A DNA stretch of 64,000 nucleotides from an uncultured Thalassolituus sp. (GTDB lineage: Bacteria > Pseudomonadota > Gammaproteobacteria > Pseudomonadales > Oceanobacteraceae), in assembly GCF_950066645.1 (NCBI RefSeq), contig NZ_CATMFB010000012.1, positions 62,001-126,000 on the forward strand, written 5' to 3'. The notes beneath the pieces were generated by a model. It saw only the letters and a program-made list of their open reading frames with translations, was not told the DNA's origin and did no database searches. This document shows, piece after piece, positions 51,545 to 61,749 of the stretch; within the stretch, counting starts at the first letter, position 1, and every line of letters begins with the position of its first letter. The translations under genes were made by a program, and so were the position numbers.

Positions 51545-52821
51545 GTCTGCTAATTCCTGCAATTCTGTTACTGCTTGCACTGGCCGGCGCTCCACTATTC
51601 GCGGTGATCGCTGCGTCAGCCATGTGGGGGTTCTTCCAGACCGACGTCGACCTGCAGGTCATGGCAGTCGAGATATACCGCGTGGCTGAAATGCCGGTAC
51701 TGATCGCGATCCCATTGTTTACCTTCGCAGGGTATCTGATGGGCGAGAGCAAAGCACCACAACGTCTGGTCCGTATCACCGATGCGTTTCTGGGCTGGAT
51801 GCCTGGAGGCCTCGCTATCGTGGCTCTGGCGGCCTGCGCCCTGTTTACTGCTTTTACCGGTGCATCGGGTGTGACGATCGTTGCCCTGGGCGCCCTTCTC
51901 GTTCCAGCGCTGCAGAAGGCTGGCTACCGTGAGAACTTCAACCTGGGCCTGGTCACTACCTCCGGCTCTCTCGGGCTTCTCTTTGCACCGTCGCTGCCTC
52001 TGATCCTGTATGGCGTCATAGCCCAGCAGATGTCACTGGATACGCCGGTCAGTATCGATGATCTTTTCCTCGCCGGTATTTTGCCCGGTCTGCTGATGCT
52101 GACAGCTCTGTCGCTCTACAGTGCCTGGCAATCCCGTCATCTGCCGAAGTCGAACCATAAGTTTGATCGCAGTGAAGCACTGGCGGCCATCAAAGACAGC
52201 GCCTGGGAAATTCCACTGCCGTTCGTAGTACTGGGTGGCATCTACGGTGGCTTTTTTGCTGTCTCTGAAGCCGCGGCGATTACTGCGTTCTATGTACTGA
52301 TCGTCACTGTGCTGATCCGCCGCGAAATATCCTTCACGCAACTGCCCGCAGTGATGCGTGACTCAATGAAGCTGGTAGGCGCCATTCTGCTGATTCTGGC
52401 AGTATCACTGGCATCGACCAACTACATGATTGACGCCGGCGTCCCGGAAGCCGTGTTCGAGACGATTCAGGCGCATGTCAGTGACGGTTTCACTTTCCTG
52501 CTGCTGCTAACCATCTTCCTGCTGATCCTGGGCATGATGCTGGACATTTTCTCGGCCATCGTGATCATGATCCCGATCATACTGCCCATCGCTGTCCAGT
52601 ACGGGATTCACCCGATTCACCTCGGGATCCTGTTCCTGGCCAACATGCAGCTCGGTTACTTCACCCCACCGGTGGGGATGAACCTGTTTATTGCCAGCTT
52701 CCGCTTCAATAAACCTGTGATGACACTTTATCGCGCCACGCTGCCGTTTTTCTTTATACTGCTCGCTACCGTGCTGATTATTACTTACTGGCCCGGCCTG
52801 AGCCTCGTGCTTGTGGAGTGA
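51541..52821 (+). CDS. dctM: TRAP transporter large permease DctM
   Basis: 426-residue, about 12-TM Na+-coupled permease. GASGVTIVALGALLVPAL and GMMLDIFSAIVIMIPIILPI are signature regions, and FTPPVGMNLF near the C-terminus is family-typical. Last gene of the tatT-dctPQM operon, closed by an intrinsic terminator about 140 bp later. Confidence 0.95.
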   Translation: MSLLIPAILLLLALAGAPLFAVIAASAMWGFFQTDVDLQVMAVEIYRVAEMPVLIAIPLFTFAGYLMGESKAPQRLVRITDAFLGWMPGGLAIVALAACALFTAFTGASGVTIVALGALLVPALQKAGYRENFNLGLVTTSGSLGLLFAPSLPLILYGVIAQQMSLDTPVSIDDLFLAGILPGLLMLTALSLYSAWQSRHLPKSNHKFDRSEALAAIKDSAWEIPLPFVVLGGIYGGFFAVSEAAAITAFYVLIVTVLIRREISFTQLPAVMRDSMKLVGAILLILAVSLASTNYMIDAGVPEAVFETIQAHVSDGFTFLLLLTIFLLILGMMLDIFSAIVIMIPIILPIAVQYGIHPIHLGILFLANMQLGYFTPPVGMNLFIASFRFNKPVMTLYRATLPFFFILLATVLIITYWPGLSLVLVE

Positions 52822-52958
52822 CGACGTTTCGTGAACATTGTCTGACGCTTCTTTACCGCCCCTTGCCCATGTTGACCAGGGCCCGGCGTAAAGTAGCAGT
52901 TATGGCTCAGGCCATGTTCATGATCGCCTCTTTCACAGCGGCACCCAAAACCTGTTTT

Positions 52959-52988
52959 GGCGGGCTCCCAACGGCCCGCCATTTTTTT
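52959..52988 (+). terminator. Rho-independent terminator of the TRAP operon
   Basis: Perfect 7-bp stem GGCGGGC / GCCCGCC with an 8-nt loop, then A and seven T. It lies 18 bp before the hydrolase start, so the hydrolase gene must have its own promoter or be read through. Confidence 0.88.
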
Positions 52989-53005
52989 GCCCGAAGGAAA
53001 GTGTC

Positions 53006-53875
53006 ATGCCTGTGATGGAAGCCATCGTACGTCAGGTCGTCCGAGCTGTTGTTAAACCCAATTTACACCCCCGTGTTTCAATCGCGACGCAGCGAAAGCG
53101 CCTGGATCTGCTCCGTTTTGTGCCTATGCCACACGGCATCCGCGAGACCGAGACAACACTCGCAGGGGTACCCGCCAGGCGCCTGACGCCATCCGTCAGC
53201 ACCGGTGCCATCCTGTATCTGCATGGTGGTGCTTATTGCATCGGATCACCCGCCAGTCACAAAGAGATGGTGGCTCGCGTAGCACGCACGACCGAACGAG
53301 AAGCCTTTCTGATCGATTACCGGCTTGCCCCCGAGCACACCTACCCGAACGCAGTCAAAGACGCGCTCAAGGCTTACACAGCGCTTCTGGAAGAGCATCA
53401 GGACATCGTCATTATGGGTGACTCCGCTGGCGGTGGCCTGAGCATGGCACTGATGCAGGAAATTAATAAAACCGAACTGGCTCACCCGAATGCTCTCGTG
53501 CTGTTCTCCCCCTGGTGTGACCTCACCTGCTCCGGTGCGAGCCTGGATACTCACAAACGGCGGGACCCAATGCTCAGCCCAGCCTGGCTGACCAGCTCGG
53601 CCGATCTGTACGCGGGAGCAACCGAGAAGAAGCATCCCGGGCTTTCCCCCCTGTTCGGGGATCTTTCAGGATTTCCTAAAACGCTGATTCAGGTTGGCTC
53701 TGAAGAAATTCTTCTCTCTGACGCAGAGAGGGCCAGTGTTGCTCTCAAGTCAGCCGGAAGTGAATGCGAACTGCAGGTGTTCGACGGCATGTGGCATGTA
53801 TTTCAGGTGCACGCCTCGATACTTAAACGATCCCGCAAAGCATTGTACAAAGTGGCTGCATTTATTAACCGCTAG
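53006..53875 (+). CDS. Alpha/beta hydrolase, acetyl-esterase/HSL family
   Basis: 289-residue cytosolic esterase. Oxyanion motif HGGAY (about 74-78), nucleophile Ser in GDSAGGG (about 139), acid in LSDAERA, and catalytic His in MWHVFQ complete the triad of the hormone-sensitive-lipase family. Short-chain ester substrates are usual. AAGGAAAG lies before the ATG. It follows a TRAP operon that may import hydrophobic ligands. Confidence 0.9.
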   Translation: MPVMEAIVRQVVRAVVKPNLHPRVSIATQRKRLDLLRFVPMPHGIRETETTLAGVPARRLTPSVSTGAILYLHGGAYCIGSPASHKEMVARVARTTEREAFLIDYRLAPEHTYPNAVKDALKAYTALLEEHQDIVIMGDSAGGGLSMALMQEINKTELAHPNALVLFSPWCDLTCSGASLDTHKRRDPMLSPAWLTSSADLYAGATEKKHPGLSPLFGDLSGFPKTLIQVGSEEILLSDAERASVALKSAGSECELQVFDGMWHVFQVHASILKRSRKALYKVAAFINR

Positions 53876-53966
53876 CCAGCAGGGCGCATAGCGACATTGA
53901 TCATTTCATCCACATTTAATAATTTAACGGTTCAATGTGCGATGATGTATTTCAAGGATGATTGCC

Positions 53967-54953
53967 GTGTTCAGGTTTGCTTCCCGCTTAGGCCTCTTTC
54001 TGACCCTCTCCGCTGTAACACTGACCGTTATGTGGCTGACCAGACCCGCACACCTTATCTGGTCAACCATTGGAGCATCTCCGGTTAATCAGGTAGAGCT
54101 GATATTGAGTGACTACCTGCTCAGTTTTCTGATTATCCCTCTGCTCTACTCTTTTTTCGTAGCAATCCGCCCATCACGAAATCACCGCCTGACCATCACT
54201 GCGTTGACCTTAATATGCACTCTCAGCGAATGCAGCCAGTCAGCCATGAGTTCAATGACCTTTGATCCCGGCGATGTCCTTGCGATCTTATTGTCATCCG
54301 GTGTTTGTTTTTTTGCGGATAGCTATCGCACGAAAGCGCGCATAGAAGAGCCATCTCTGAAGCTGATCCTCATTTTTGCCATTCCATTACAATATGCCTG
54401 CCAAGACGAGCCGTGCTATGAAAAAGAGCCAAGCGAATGTGATGCTATTATCTGGCTCACGTGGGAACAGATAAGAGCAGACATTACACCGGAGTATGGT
54501 GATACCCAACAGCTTGAGCGCCCAGGAAAGTTACTGAGCGCCCCTGGCGAACTACTCGTCGTTGACCGTTATAAGGGTTTTCATGTGTTCGACACTTCAG
54601 ACCCACTCAACCCGATGCGTCTCGCGTATATTCCTCTGCCAGGGGTTACGGATGTAACTACAGACGGGGCTTACCTTTATGCAAACGCATTCACCGATGT
54701 GGTTACTCTGCCCATTGACTCTTTACGTGACCGTTCCTTTGTTCCAGGAGATGAAAGAAGGATCAAAGACACCCTCACTTTTCCATCTCGTCAGTTTATC
54801 GCCAACACCCTTCTGTGGCTTAACCCTGAAGATCTGAATAGGCTCCTTGATGGGAATTACGGTGTACCTGTCGGTTTCCATAAGTATCTGGGACAACAGA
54901 CGCTCTACGGTGAAGTCGTTGAGACGGAAGATGGAGGGCAGGAAATTGAATAA
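53967..54953 (+). CDS. Membrane protein with C-terminal propeller-like repeat segment
   Basis: 328-residue protein with GTG start at 53967 (AAGGA 8-9 nt upstream; the ATG at 53958 touches the AAGG). N-terminal three or four TM helices (about 5-25, 45-65, 75-95, 110-125), then a periplasmic part with an LVIVD-like repeat (LLVVDRYKGFHVFDTSDPLNP). No family recognised. The next gene, a lipoprotein with similar repeats, overlaps its end by 8 nt, so the two likely form a complex. Confidence 0.65.
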   Translation: MFRFASRLGLFLTLSAVTLTVMWLTRPAHLIWSTIGASPVNQVELILSDYLLSFLIIPLLYSFFVAIRPSRNHRLTITALTLICTLSECSQSAMSSMTFDPGDVLAILLSSGVCFFADSYRTKARIEEPSLKLILIFAIPLQYACQDEPCYEKEPSECDAIIWLTWEQIRADITPEYGDTQQLERPGKLLSAPGELLVVDRYKGFHVFDTSDPLNPMRLAYIPLPGVTDVTTDGAYLYANAFTDVVTLPIDSLRDRSFVPGDERRIKDTLTFPSRQFIANTLLWLNPEDLNRLLDGNYGVPVGFHKYLGQQTLYGEVVETEDGGQEIE

Positions 54954-55701
54954 GCATTGTATTTCGGTCGTCGTCCTCAGCGCAGCTCTCACTGGGTGTC
55001 AGACCGACAACTCGGAAAGTTCCGACAACACTATATCAACGGGTGCAGTCGCGGGATCTACCGCAGCTCTGACTTACCAGAATGGTCATCTGGTTGTCCT
55101 CGATGGTGACCATATTCTCGCGTATCGCTTTCCGGACGAAGGCCTCGCTGAATTGACAGGAAGCTACAGCGTTCAGGGCGCCGAAACTGTATTTCCGGAA
55201 GGTGAAAGTACACTTTATATCGGCCGCAATGGTGGCGCATCCATCCTCAACCTGGACGAAAATGGGGAATTCAGTCTATTGGGTGAAGCGAACCATATCG
55301 TCAGTTGCGACCCGGTGATTGTGGATTCAGGGATCATGTACCTGACGTTAAGAAGTGGTAACAACTGTGCCAATCCGAACGGCGCAAATGAACTCCAGGT
55401 CTGGGAGGTCTCGGACCCAGCAGAGCCGACAATGCTCGCGACTCTGGCAATGCCAAATCCATTCGGACTATCAAAAAACGGCGACGCACTCTGGATATGT
55501 ACGGGGAATGGTTTAGCTCGGGTAAACGTCGCTGACGGTACGAACCCCGTACTGGAGACCACCTACCCCGAAATCCTTTGCAACGACATTATCATCCGAA
55601 GCGAAGCAGAAGCTTACGTGACATCCGACGACGCCATTTATCTGATCGACCTCTCCGGAACATCACCAACAATACTCTCCGACATCACCCCCGGTGAATA
55701 G
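54946..55701 (+). CDS. Lipoprotein with LVIVD-like beta-propeller repeats
   Basis: 251-residue predicted lipoprotein: lipobox LTGC (Cys17) then a beta-rich body with repeats such as LQVWEVSDPAEPTMLATL and GLARVNVADGTNPVLETT, typical of LVIVD/propeller proteins. TTG at 54946 is chosen because GGAGGG is 7 nt ahead; ATG at 54931 is an alternative. The +2 residue is Gln. Coupled to the preceding membrane protein; followed by a strong bidirectional terminator shared with rplQ. Confidence 0.7.
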   Translation: MNKHCISVVVLSAALTGCQTDNSESSDNTISTGAVAGSTAALTYQNGHLVVLDGDHILAYRFPDEGLAELTGSYSVQGAETVFPEGESTLYIGRNGGASILNLDENGEFSLLGEANHIVSCDPVIVDSGIMYLTLRSGNNCANPNGANELQVWEVSDPAEPTMLATLAMPNPFGLSKNGDALWICTGNGLARVNVADGTNPVLETTYPEILCNDIIIRSEAEAYVTSDDAIYLIDLSGTSPTILSDITPGE

Positions 55702-55705
55702 ACAC

Positions 55706-55734
55706 AAAAAAACCCGCACTAGGCGGGTTTTTTT
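55706..55734. terminator. Bidirectional intrinsic terminator
   Basis: Seven A, CCCGC, loop ACTAG, GCGGG, seven T: a symmetric terminator that works for the lipoprotein gene on the plus strand and for rplQ and the alpha operon on the minus strand. Confidence 0.95.
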
Positions 55735-55753
55735 GTCTGTACAGAGATCTGTA

Positions 55754-56149
55754 TCAGTCTTCAGTGACAACGTCTTCTGCTGCTTCAGCAACAGGACGGT
55801 CAACCAGTTCAACGAACGCCATTGGCGCGTTGTCACCGGCACGGAAGCCACATTTCATAATACGAATGTAGCCACCCGGACGGCTCTGGTAACGAGGACC
55901 GAGATCAGTGAACAGTTTACCTACTGCTTCTTTGCTACGAGTACGAGCAAAGGCCAGACGGCGGTTAGCAACTGAATCAACCTTTGCAAGGGTGATCAGA
56001 GGCTCAGCTACACGACGCAGCTCTTTCGCCTTTGGCAGAGTAGTCTTGATGATTTCATGCTCGAACAGGCTCACCGCCATGTTTTTAAACATGGCTTGAC
56101 GGTGTGCGCTTGTACGATTGAAGTGACGACCACTTTTACGATGACGCAT
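55754..56149 (-). CDS. rplQ: 50S ribosomal protein L17
   Basis: 131 residues; the start [19 protein letters not shown] is invariant L17. Last gene of the alpha operon, after rpoA, followed by the bidirectional terminator. It has an acidic tail (AAEDVVTED). Confidence 0.98.
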   Translation of the reverse strand: MRHRKSGRHFNRTSAHRQAMFKNMAVSLFEHEIIKTTLPKAKELRRVAEPLITLAKVDSVANRRLAFARTRSKEAVGKLFTDLGPRYQSRPGGYIRIMKCGFRAGDNAPMAFVELVDRPVAEAAEDVVTED

Positions 56150-56181
56150 GGTTAAATTCCTTAACTAACTGATCGAACCGC

Positions 56182-57183
56182 TTACGCGAGAACTTTGTCG
56201 TCGTTACGGAGGCTGGCAGGTGGCCAGTTCTCCAGGTGCATACCCAACGACAGTCCACGGGAAGCAAGTACGTCTTTAATTTCAGTCAGAGACTTCTTAC
56301 CCAAGTTAGGTGTTTTGAGCAGCTCAACTTCTGTGCGCTGGATCAGATCACCAATGTAGTAGATGTTTTCAGCCTTCAGACAGTTGGCAGAGCGAACGGT
56401 CAGCTCCAGATCGTCCACAGGACGCAGGAGAATCGGATCGATCTCTTCTTCTTCACGAACCTGTTCAACGACTTCGTCGTTTTCGAGGTTAACGAAGATA
56501 GCCAGCTGCTGCTGCAGGATGGTCGCGGAACGACGGATAGCTTCTTCCGGATCAATAGTACCGTTGGTTTCCAGGTCGATGATCAACTTGTCCAGGTCGG
56601 TACGCTGTTCCACACGAGCGCTTTCAACGCTGTAAGAAACACGCTTAACCGGGCTGTAAGTTGCATCCAGCTGAAGTTTACCAATGGCTTTAGTCTCTTC
56701 ATCGTTCTGGTTACGAGCTTCAACAGTTTCGTAACCACGACCAGATGAGATCTTCAGAGTCATCTTAAGCTCAGCACCATCACCAAGATTGGCGATCACG
56801 TGTGCTGGGTTTGCGATGTCTACGCCATGATCCAGTTGAATATCGGCAGCCGTCACTACGCCCGGACCAGTCTTGGTCAGAGTCAGAGTGGCTTCGTCAC
56901 GCTCATGCAATTTGACCGCAACACCTTTCAGGTTAAGCAGGATTTCAATCACGTCTTCCTGAACGCCGTCGATCGCACTGTACTCATGCAGGACACCATC
57001 GATCTCACATTCGACGATCGCTGCGCCCGGCATAGAAGACAGAAGGATACGACGCAATGCGTTACCAAGTGTGTGGCCAAAACCGCGCTCAAGCGGCTCC
57101 AGTGTCACCTTGGCGTGGGTATTGGAAACCTCATCCACCTGAATGTGGCGAGGTGTCAAAAATTCATTAACTGCGCGCTGCAT
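56182..57183 (-). CDS. rpoA: RNA polymerase alpha subunit
   Basis: 333 residues. N-terminal dimerisation domain (to about 235; [20 protein letters not shown]) and C-terminal DNA/activator-binding domain (about 250-330; [16 protein letters not shown]-like and [19 protein letters not shown]). Between rpsD and rplQ as in E. coli. Confidence 0.98.
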   Translation of the reverse strand: MQRAVNEFLTPRHIQVDEVSNTHAKVTLEPLERGFGHTLGNALRRILLSSMPGAAIVECEIDGVLHEYSAIDGVQEDVIEILLNLKGVAVKLHERDEATLTLTKTGPGVVTAADIQLDHGVDIANPAHVIANLGDGAELKMTLKISSGRGYETVEARNQNDEETKAIGKLQLDATYSPVKRVSYSVESARVEQRTDLDKLIIDLETNGTIDPEEAIRRSATILQQQLAIFVNLENDEVVEQVREEEEIDPILLRPVDDLELTVRSANCLKAENIYYIGDLIQRTEVELLKTPNLGKKSLTEIKDVLASRGLSLGMHLENWPPASLRNDDKVLA

Positions 57184-57205
57184 AGCTGCCCCTTAGTTTC
57201 CTCTA

Positions 57206-57826
57206 TTACTTAGAGTAAAGTTCCACGATGAGGTTTTCGTTGATCTCTGCAGAGAGATCAGTACGCTCAGGAACTGCTTTGAAAGTCCCTTCCATCTTGC
57301 TGGCATTAACGTCGATCCAGCCACAGTCAGAACGCTGACCAGCCAGTTCGAGTGCAGTCTTGATGCGATCCTGAGACTTTGACTTCTCACGGATAGCTAC
57401 CACATCACCGCCCTTAACCTGGAAGGAAGGAATGTTAACTGACTTACCGTTAACTGTGATTGCCTTGTGAGACACCAGCTGACGTGCTTCCGCACGAGTA
57501 GAGCCGAAGCCCATACGATAAACAACGTTATCGAGACGGGATTCCAGCAGCTGGAGCAGGTTTTCACCAGTAGCGCCCTTACGACGGGCAGCTTCTTTGT
57601 AGTAGCTACGGAACTGCTTCTCAAGGATGCCGTACAGACGACGAACCTTCTGCTTTTCACGCAGCTGCAGACCGTAATCAGACAGACGACCACGACCAGC
57701 GCCATGTACGCCAGGCTTGGTTTCTGCTTTACATTTAGTATCCAGTGCACGAACACCGCTCTTCAGGAACAGGTCAGTTCCTTCACGACGGGCAAGTTTA
57801 CACTTAGGACCAATATAACGTGCCAT
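57206..57826 (-). CDS. rpsD: 30S ribosomal protein S4
   Basis: 206 residues with [15 protein letters not shown] start and an S4 RNA-binding domain (about 95-160; [14 protein letters not shown]). No zinc-finger cysteines at the N-terminus beyond C9 and C31-like positions, so a zinc-independent type is likely. S4 is the usual translational regulator of this operon. Confidence 0.98.
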   Translation of the reverse strand: MARYIGPKCKLARREGTDLFLKSGVRALDTKCKAETKPGVHGAGRGRLSDYGLQLREKQKVRRLYGILEKQFRSYYKEAARRKGATGENLLQLLESRLDNVVYRMGFGSTRAEARQLVSHKAITVNGKSVNIPSFQVKGGDVVAIREKSKSQDRIKTALELAGQRSDCGWIDVNASKMEGTFKAVPERTDLSAEINENLIVELYSK

Positions 57827-57838
57827 TTCTCAGCCTCC

Positions 57839-58228
57839 TTATACGCGACGCTTCTTAGGTGGACGACAGCCGTTATGTGGGATCGGAGTAACATCAGTGA
57901 TGTTAGTGATCTTGTATCCACATGCGTTCAGAGCGCGGACTGCTGATTCACGACCTGGACCTGGGCCTTTAACCTCAACGTCCAGATTCTTCAGACCGTA
58001 CTCTTTGGCTGCTTCGCCAGCGCGCTCCGCGGCAACCTGAGCTGCGAAAGGAGTGCTTTTACGGGAACCACGGAAACCAGAACCACCCGCAGTTGCCCAT
58101 GAAAGAGCATTACCCTGACGGTCAGTGATGGTCACGATGGTGTTGTTAAAAGAGGCGTGGATGTGCGCAATGCCATCGACTACCGTCTTTTTAACCTTTT
58201 TCTTGGTTGATCTTTGTGGCTTAGCCAT
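57839..58228 (-). CDS. rpsK: 30S ribosomal protein S11
   Basis: 129 residues; [19 protein letters not shown] and [17 protein letters not shown] ends are invariant S11 features. Alpha operon, between rpsM and rpsD. Confidence 0.98.
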   Translation of the reverse strand: MAKPQRSTKKKVKKTVVDGIAHIHASFNNTIVTITDRQGNALSWATAGGSGFRGSRKSTPFAAQVAAERAGEAAKEYGLKNLDVEVKGPGPGRESAVRALNACGYKITNITDVTPIPHNGCRPPKKRRV

Positions 58229-58311
58229 TTTTAAATCCTGCTTTTAATATCAACACTGCAACAAGTCGAATGCAGCTACACTAAAAGGCCAGATCCAAAG
58301 TAATCGTGAGA

Positions 58312-58668
58312 TTACTTACGGATCGGCTTACGCGGACCCTTACGGGTACGTGCGTTCGTTTTAGTACGCTGACCACGAAGCGGCAGGCTGCGACGGTGGC
58401 GGATACCACGGAAACAACCCATGTCCATCAGTCGTTTGATGTTCATCTGAGTCTCACGACGCAGATCACCTTCAACTGTGAACTTACTGACTTCGTTACG
58501 AACAACATCGAGCTGATCTTCGCTCAGGTCACCAATAATGGTGTTCTCAGCGATGCCAGTAGCGGCACAGATCTGCTTCGCAGTAGTCTTACCAATGCCA
58601 AAGACATAGGTCAGAGAAATAACTGCATGCTTGTTGTCAGGAATGTTGACACCGGCAATACGGGCCAT
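58312..58668 (-). CDS. rpsM: 30S ribosomal protein S13
   Basis: 118 residues; [18 protein letters not shown] start and [13 protein letters not shown]-like basic tail mark S13. First gene of the alpha operon; an internal promoter and hairpin precede it. A 7-bp palindrome spans its stop codon (AGTAATC/GATTACT). Confidence 0.98.
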   Translation of the reverse strand: MARIAGVNIPDNKHAVISLTYVFGIGKTTAKQICAATGIAENTIIGDLSEDQLDVVRNEVSKFTVEGDLRRETQMNIKRLMDMGCFRGIRHRRSLPLRGQRTKTNARTRKGPRKPIRK

Positions 58669-58708
58669 GTCTAACTCCGTTACACTTTACTTAATGAAAG
58701 GGCGCCGA

Positions 58709-58737
58709 ATACTACAGGTCGCCTGCTTAAAAAGCAA
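58709..58737 (-). promoter_or_regulatory. Candidate alpha-operon promoter before rpsM
   Basis: Minus-strand TTGCTT (58737-58732), 17-nt spacer, TAGTAT (58714-58709), then a GC-rich TCGGCGCCC discriminator. It fits the position of the E. coli alpha-operon promoter between rpmJ and rpsM. Confidence 0.6.
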
Positions 58738-58745
58738 GCGACCTG
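58715..58745 (-). other. Hairpin in the rpmJ-rpsM spacer
   Basis: 12-bp stem CAGGTCGCTTGC / GCAGGCGACCTG (one G-U pair in the RNA) with a 7-nt loop, overlapping the promoter spacer. In read-through mRNA from spc it could be a processing or attenuation site. There is no T-run. Confidence 0.6.
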
Positions 58746-58773
58746 ATTTCAACGCCCGGCCTTGTCGGGGATA

Positions 58774-58890
58774 TTAACCCTGACGTTGTTTGTGCTTTGG
58801 ATCTACAGAGCAGATCACACGCACACTGCCGTTACGACGAATGATTTTGCATTCGCGGCAGATTTTCTTAACAGACGCACGTACTTTCAT
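58774..58890 (-). CDS. rpmJ: 50S ribosomal protein L36 (zinc-binding form)
   Basis: 38-residue protein beginning [19 protein letters not shown] and ending in PKHKQRQG. It carries C11, C14, C27 and a His near 33, the zinc-binding C+ form. Located between secY and rpsM, the usual end of the spc operon. Confidence 0.97.
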   Translation of the reverse strand: MKVRASVKKICRECKIIRRNGSVRVICSVDPKHKQRQG

Positions 58891-58917
58891 GACGTTCTCC
58901 TGATTCCGGAAGCAGCC

Positions 58918-60240
58918 TTAACGGCGGCTCCCGTAATTATTAAGGTTTGCCTTTTTCATCAGTCCTTCGTACTGATGAGACATCAGGTGAGACTGAACCT
59001 GTGCCATAAAGTCCATCACAACCACGACTACGATCAGCAGTGATGTGCCGCCGAAGTAGAAAGGCACTTCTGCAGCAACAACCAGAAGCTGTGGCAACAG
59101 ACATACCGCTGTGATGTAGAGCGAACCGAACAGAGTCAGACGCCCAAGGACCGTGTCGATGTAATTCGCTGTCTGTACACCCGGGCGGATGCCTGGGATA
59201 AACGCACCGGACTTCTTCAGGTTTTCAGCTACATCACGCGGATTGAACATCAACGCGGTATAGAAGTAGCAGAAGAAGATAATCCCTGCGGAAAACAGCA
59301 CAATATACAACGGCTGGCTAGGTGCCAGGGCAAGACTGATGTCCTGCAGCCATTCCATACCTTCGCCCTGACCGAACCATTGCCCCAGAGACGCTGGGAA
59401 CAACAGCAGAGACGACGCGAAGATGGCTGGAATAACACCGGCCATATTCAGTTTCAGCGGCAGATGACTGGTCTGCGCAGCAAAGACCTGACGGCCCTGC
59501 TGGCGCTTGGCATAGTTGATAGTGATACGACGCTGGCCGCGTTCAACGAACACAACAAACGCGATCACAGCAACCGCAAGAACAGCAATAATAAGCAGAA
59601 GCGCCCAGTTCAGCTCGCCAGTGCGAGCGGATTCAAACGCCTGTGCTAATGCAGATGGAAGACCTGCAACAATACCGGCGAAAATCAGAATGGAAATACC
59701 ATTACCGATACCCCGTTCAGTTACCTGCTCACCCAGCCACATCATAAATACCGCACCGGCGACAAACGACGGTACTGCTGCGATATAGAAATCGAGGCCA
59801 GTTGAGAAAGTAACGCCCTGTCCGGCCAGGCCTGCGGATACACCGAAGGCCTGTACAGTCGCCAACAGGACGGTACCGTAACGGGTGTACTGGGTAATCT
59901 TACGACGACCCGCTTCACCTTCTTTCTTAAGCTGCTCAAGCTGCGGGCTCACCGCGGTCAGCAACTGCATGATAATCGACGCAGAGATGTAGGGCATGAT
60001 ACCCAGCGCAAGAATACTCATGCGCTCCAGTGCACCACCGGAAAACATGTTAAACATTTCCAGGATTGTGCCCTGGTTCTGCTCAAACAGTCGTGCCAGT
60101 GAGTCCGGGTTAATCCCTGGTACCGGAATATGGGTACCAATCCGATATACAACAATCGCCAGGATCACAAAACGGATGCGAGCCCAGAGCTCGCCTAGTC
60201 CTGATTGCATCCCTGCCGGGAGTGAGCCTTGCTTAGCCAT
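58918..60240 (-). CDS. secY: SecY protein translocase channel
   Basis: 440-residue, 10-TM core subunit of the SecYEG channel; [26 protein letters not shown] start, and conserved cytoplasmic loops such as [14 protein letters not shown]. It overlaps the rplO stop by one base and stands between rplO and rpmJ as in other gammaproteobacteria. Confidence 0.98.
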   Translation of the reverse strand: MAKQGSLPAGMQSGLGELWARIRFVILAIVVYRIGTHIPVPGINPDSLARLFEQNQGTILEMFNMFSGGALERMSILALGIMPYISASIIMQLLTAVSPQLEQLKKEGEAGRRKITQYTRYGTVLLATVQAFGVSAGLAGQGVTFSTGLDFYIAAVPSFVAGAVFMMWLGEQVTERGIGNGISILIFAGIVAGLPSALAQAFESARTGELNWALLLIIAVLAVAVIAFVVFVERGQRRITINYAKRQQGRQVFAAQTSHLPLKLNMAGVIPAIFASSLLLFPASLGQWFGQGEGMEWLQDISLALAPSQPLYIVLFSAGIIFFCYFYTALMFNPRDVAENLKKSGAFIPGIRPGVQTANYIDTVLGRLTLFGSLYITAVCLLPQLLVVAAEVPFYFGGTSLLIVVVVVMDFMAQVQSHLMSHQYEGLMKKANLNNYGSRR

Positions 60241-60674
60241 TAGTCTTCGACCTTACCACCTGCTGCTTCGATAGCAGCCTTAGCGCCTTTAGTGACTTTC
60301 AGACCTTTCACAGTCACAGCTTTGCTTACTTCGCCAGACAGAATCACGCGAGCTTCTTTAATCTTCTCGCCGATAACGTCTGCAGCTTTCAGTGCTGCCA
60401 GATCTACAACATCACCTTCAACCAGAGTCAGTTCGTTGAGACGGATCTCTGCAACGTACTGGGCTTTACGTGAAGTAAAACCAAACTTTGGCAGACGACG
60501 GTGGATAGGCATCTGACCGCCTTCAAAACCTGGAGCCACTTTACCGCCAGAGCGGGACTTCTGACCTTTGTGACCACGACCACCAGTCTTACCCAGACCG
60601 GAGCCGATACCACGGCCAACACGCTTAGCAGCAGGCTTAGAACCAGGAGCCGGGCTCAATTCGTTGAGACGCAT
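60240..60674 (-). CDS. rplO: 50S ribosomal protein L15
   Basis: 144 residues; [20 protein letters not shown] and [17 protein letters not shown] are typical L15 segments. Spc operon; it directly follows rpmD (1-bp gap). Confidence 0.98.
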   Translation of the reverse strand: MRLNELSPAPGSKPAAKRVGRGIGSGLGKTGGRGHKGQKSRSGGKVAPGFEGGQMPIHRRLPKFGFTSRKAQYVAEIRLNELTLVEGDVVDLAALKAADVIGEKIKEARVILSGEVSKAVTVKGLKVTKGAKAAIEAAGGKVED

Positions 60675-60675
60675 A

Positions 60676-60861
60676 TTACTCCCCTTCTACCTTAACCATG
60701 TACTGAACCAGGTTGATCATACCGCGAACAGAAGGAGTATCTTCCAGTTCAACGGTGTGACCGATGCGACGAAGACCCAAACCTTTCATGGTCTCGCGGT
60801 GCTTTGGCAGCTTGCCAATAGTGCTGCGAGTCTGGGTTACTTTAACGGTTTTCTTAGCCAT
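60676..60861 (-). CDS. rpmD: 50S ribosomal protein L30
   Basis: 61 residues, bacterial short form; [21 protein letters not shown] is the family signature. Between rpsE and rplO. Confidence 0.98.
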   Translation of the reverse strand: MAKKTVKVTQTRSTIGKLPKHRETMKGLGLRRIGHTVELEDTPSVRGMINLVQYMVKVEGE

Positions 60862-60867
60862 GTCAGA

Positions 60868-61377
60868 TTACCCCAGAATGTCTTCGACTGACTTACCACG
60901 CTTCGCTGCAACCTGCTCAGGTGACTTCATCTGCGCCAGACCGTTAAAGGTCGCGCGGACTACGTTCACTGGGTTGGTAGAGCCGTAGCACTTGGCCAGT
61001 ACGTTTTTAACACCAACCATCTCCAGAACGGCGCGCATTGCACCACCGGCGATGATACCTGTACCTTCAGAAGCAGGCTGCATGAAGATCTGAGAACCGG
61101 AGTGAGATGCTTTCACTGGGTACTGCAGAGTCGAACCGTCCAGCTGGACGTCGATCATGTTACGTTTAGCCTGTTCCATTGCCTTCTGGATAGCAGTTGG
61201 TACTTCACGGGACTTACCGCGACCGAAGCCAACGCGACCGTTGCCATCACCTACCACAGTCAGAGCTGTGAAAGCGAAGATACGACCACCTTTAACTACT
61301 TTGGCTACTCGGTTTACCTGAACCAGCTTTTCCTGAAGTTCACTTTCGTTACGTTCGATACGTTCGTTGTTTGCCAT
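60868..61377 (-). CDS. rpsE: 30S ribosomal protein S5
   Basis: 169 residues; [21 protein letters not shown] and [15 protein letters not shown] mark S5. Residues of the fidelity region look intact. Spc operon. Confidence 0.98.
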   Translation of the reverse strand: MANNERIERNESELQEKLVQVNRVAKVVKGGRIFAFTALTVVGDGNGRVGFGRGKSREVPTAIQKAMEQAKRNMIDVQLDGSTLQYPVKASHSGSQIFMQPASEGTGIIAGGAMRAVLEMVGVKNVLAKCYGSTNPVNVVRATFNGLAQMKSPEQVAAKRGKSVEDILG

Positions 61378-61388
61378 GGTAATACCCC

Positions 61389-61739
61389 TTAGAACTCAAG
61401 GCCGCTTTCACGAGCCGCGTCAGCCAGAGCTTTAACACGACCATGGTATTTAAAACCGGAACGATCGAAGGCTACTTTGGTCACGCCAGCGGCTTTCGCG
61501 CGCTCTGCGATCATCTGACCAACTTTAGTAGCTGCAGAAACATTACCAGTCGTTTCGCTACGCAGATCGGCTTCAACAGTTGAAGCAGAAGCCAGGACAA
61601 CAGCGCCGTTGGCAGAAATGACCTGAGCGTAGATGTGTCTGGGCGTACGGTGAACGCACAGACGTACCGCGCCTTTCTCACGGATGTTTACCCGTGTTTT
61701 AGCGGCACGGCGCAGACGAGCTTTTTTCTTCTCATTCAT
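61389..61739 (-). CDS. rplR: 50S ribosomal protein L18
   Basis: 116 residues; [16 protein letters not shown] and [20 protein letters not shown] are L18 signatures. It binds 5S rRNA. Spc operon. Confidence 0.98.
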   Translation of the reverse strand: MNEKKKARLRRAAKTRVNIREKGAVRLCVHRTPRHIYAQVISANGAVVLASASTVEADLRSETTGNVSAATKVGQMIAERAKAAGVTKVAFDRSGFKYHGRVKALADAARESGLEF

Positions 61740-61749
61740 GGCCTAGCCC

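Noticed and set aside
52818-53015. 65-residue open frame after dctM
   Set aside because: Contains the operon terminator and overlaps the hydrolase start; not a credible gene.
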